A stretch of DNA of 17,469 nt from Discostella pseudostelligera (lineage: Eukaryota; Bacillariophyta; Thalassiosirophyceae; Thalassiosirales; Thalassiosiraceae), in contig JALLBK010001225.1 of NCBI GenBank assembly GCA_036940085.1, positions 1 to 17,469 on the forward strand, written 5' to 3'. Shown here piece after piece: positions 16,000 to 17,469 of the stretch (positions are counted from its first letter, which is position 1; every line of letters starts with the position of its first letter). The translations under genes and the position numbers were made by a program. The notes below the pieces were generated by a model. That model had not been told where the DNA came from and did not search any database. It saw only the letters and a program-made list of their open reading frames with translations.

Positions 16000-16756
16000 C
16001 TTTGGTTTATTGATATTGAGATGTTGGGTGAAGGTTTGATGTGTTGTAGATAATGCACCATCGATGGTTGCAAGGAAACAATGCGATGAGATTTGAGTTG
16101 AGTTGGTGATGGTGGTTGTTGGCTGCAGGTGAAGGATGAGGAGCCTTTAACAACTTGCCGCCACCATTGAGACGAAATCGGCGACAATTCAACGCAGGCA
16201 CAGGGCTACTTCATTCAAATCGAGAAGTTTTCGACTAAGTAGAGATGGTAATAGAGGCGGAATTAATACTGATCAGACGCACAGAATTCGGAATTGGTAT
16301 TGAATTTAAGACACGAGAAAGATATGACGGAGCACATGTTGCCAAAATCGCAGATTCCTTTGAACGAGAAACTACTAGCTCGTCCGGCTTGTACTGATTC
16401 CGTTGTCTCCGGGTAGAGGCCAGACGATAACTCGCTCAGGATGGAGCGACGAACAGACACGTCCAATCGCCCATGGCGCCCCATACAATATCTACTATGG
16501 TAGTATGCCTGTGATGGCACCCATGGGTTGATAGGTTGGTATCATCTGTTGGGTATGGTACCCAGTCTCAGGTCTCAGTGGTTGACCAGTCAACAGTCAA
16601 CACCCATTCTCAATGGAATTGGGTGGTAAACAACATCCATCCTGATCATCATGCAATTGGGTGGCAACCAACTACTAGTACTACTACAGCACCGCAGCAC
16701 CCCCACCTCTTCTCGTCTCCTCAGTGGAATCTGGAAACAACAATGATGGCTCCTCA

Positions 16757-16776
16757 TTCCTTCCTTCCTTCCTTCC
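16757..16776 (+). repeat. (TTCC)5 microsatellite
   Basis: Five perfect TTCC units in non-coding DNA. Confidence 0.9.
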
Positions 16777-17150
16777 TCTCTCAACTCCTCCTCAGCTTGC
16801 AACATCAGCACTATGACTTACCATCCTCTCAGCACTCCTCAGATGGGAGTATCTTCTTGATCTTCTTGTATCACCATCACTCTTCTTCTAGGCAGCACCA
16901 GCACTCCTTCTTGCCAGCACCAGTCAGGCAGAAGAAGAAAGGATATTTGTCATTTGTCCTTGCAGCCGCAGTGTAGAACAATGACAAGAAGATGGTGGTT
17001 CCTATGATGAGGAGGGCTGAGATGCAAGAACTAATAAGAAGAAGACACAGCTAAGGAGTCAACAAAATGATAAACATGAGGAGGACAGTGGATAGTAGTA
17101 GATGTGGAGCAAAAGCAACAAGAACTTTCCTAATACCTGATAATATGCAC

Positions 17151-17214
17151 TTTGAGGAGCAATGCTGAGCTGAGGCCTGAGGCTGAATTTGAGGAGCAAT
17201 GAACTGAGGCCTGA
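17151..17214 (+). repeat. Imperfect tandem duplication of a ~30-base unit
   Basis: Copy 1 (17151-17180) and copy 2 (17188-17214) share TTTGAGGAGCAATG at the start and CTGAGGCCTGA at the end. They differ by a three-base length change and one or two substitutions in the middle. Confidence 0.75.
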
Positions 17215-17469
17215 CTAGTAGTAAGCTCAACATCTAGCAGAGGAGGAGGATCCACTCAACTCATTGACACAACTTGAGAAGATGAAGAAGCACATTAGTA
17301 ATAACAATGATTGGGTGCTGGACAGCAGAGACAGAAACAGAACTGATGATGCTGAGGGGAGGAAGAAGATGAGGATGCTGAAATGACTACTTCTTGTAGT
17401 TGTTTCATATCCAGCCTCACACAACCCCCCAAGTTTTCTCATGAAAGTTAAATTTTATGAGTGATTCAT

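Larger units (their letters stand above)
16000..17469. other. 1.47-kb stretch without a supported gene; upstream of silicanin-like gene
   Basis: The first 200 bases read on the minus strand as a CA-rich leader ending AACCAAAG-ATG. Further on there is a GTTGAC-CA-GTCAAC dyad (16581-16594) and a near-direct repeat AATTGGGTGG(T/C)AA(A/C)CAAC (16617-16634, 16655-16672). A (TTCC)5 run lies at 16757-16776, purine-rich GAAGAAG patches around 16930-17045 and 17275-17375, and two copies of a TTTGAGGAGCAATG...CTGAGGCCTGA unit (17151-17180, 17188-17214). The frames at 16536-16976 (+) and 17227-17442 (-) are low-complexity and not credible genes. Confidence 0.5.

Noticed and set aside
16536..16976. Plus-strand frame of 146 codons
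   Set aside because: His/Ser/Gln/Pro low-complexity product spanning the (TTCC)5 run; no start context or family.
17151..17214. Possible CRISPR-like or satellite array
   Set aside because: Only two imperfect copies with a 7-base spacer, in a eukaryotic genome.
1..17469. A co-transcribed cluster or new multi-gene system
   Set aside because: Genes alternate strand, have their own promoters and introns, and belong to unrelated pathways.

Overview
The window reads as nuclear DNA of a diatom, probably a centric one. Five genes carry short GT-AG introns of about 80 to 330 bases. Two proteins start with a signal peptide followed by the Ala-X-Ala-Phe type junction used for import into the secondary plastid. 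The cyclin has the N-terminal signature of diatom-expanded cyclins. A cysteine-rich, Asn/Gln-rich membrane protein resembles the silica-associated silicanins. Genes alternate on both strands with intergenic gaps of 0.15 to 1.5 kb, and nothing looks prokaryotic, viral or transposon-derived.

Layout, left to right. 1-75 (-): possible 5' end of a gene leaving the window. 404-1618 (+): unrecognised single-pass membrane protein. 2058-3460 (+): ribonuclease H2 catalytic subunit, three exons. 3697-4190 (-): mitochondrial ribosomal protein mL53, two exons. 4702-6744 (+): ALG12 mannosyltransferase, two exons. 6908-9320 (-): plastid-targeted NhaD-type Na+/H+ antiporter with an N-terminal CBS pair, two exons. 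9891-11612 (+): plastid 3-oxoacyl-ACP synthase (FabF type), two exons. 13045-14257 (+): diatom cyclin, two exons. 14719-15999 (-): silicanin-like protein. The stretches 11613-13044 and 16000-17469 hold no gene I can support.

The genes are not an operon; they serve unrelated housekeeping roles (R-loop and ribonucleotide repair, mitochondrial translation, N-glycan assembly, plastid ion balance, fatty-acid synthesis, cell cycle, possibly silica deposition). The most interesting layer is regulatory. An E2F-like decamer, TCTTCCCGCC, occurs four times, all in promoter-type intervals, with related sites at the RNase H2A start and the left-edge gene. Two TGACGTCA palindromes lie in the divergent antiporter/FabF promoter. 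Among proteins, the CBS-NhaD fusion, an Asp-to-Asn change in its core motif, a possible PCNA-binding motif in RNase H2A and the silicanin candidate deserve follow-up. A single N flanked by two 65-base copies in the FabF intron is probably an assembly scar.
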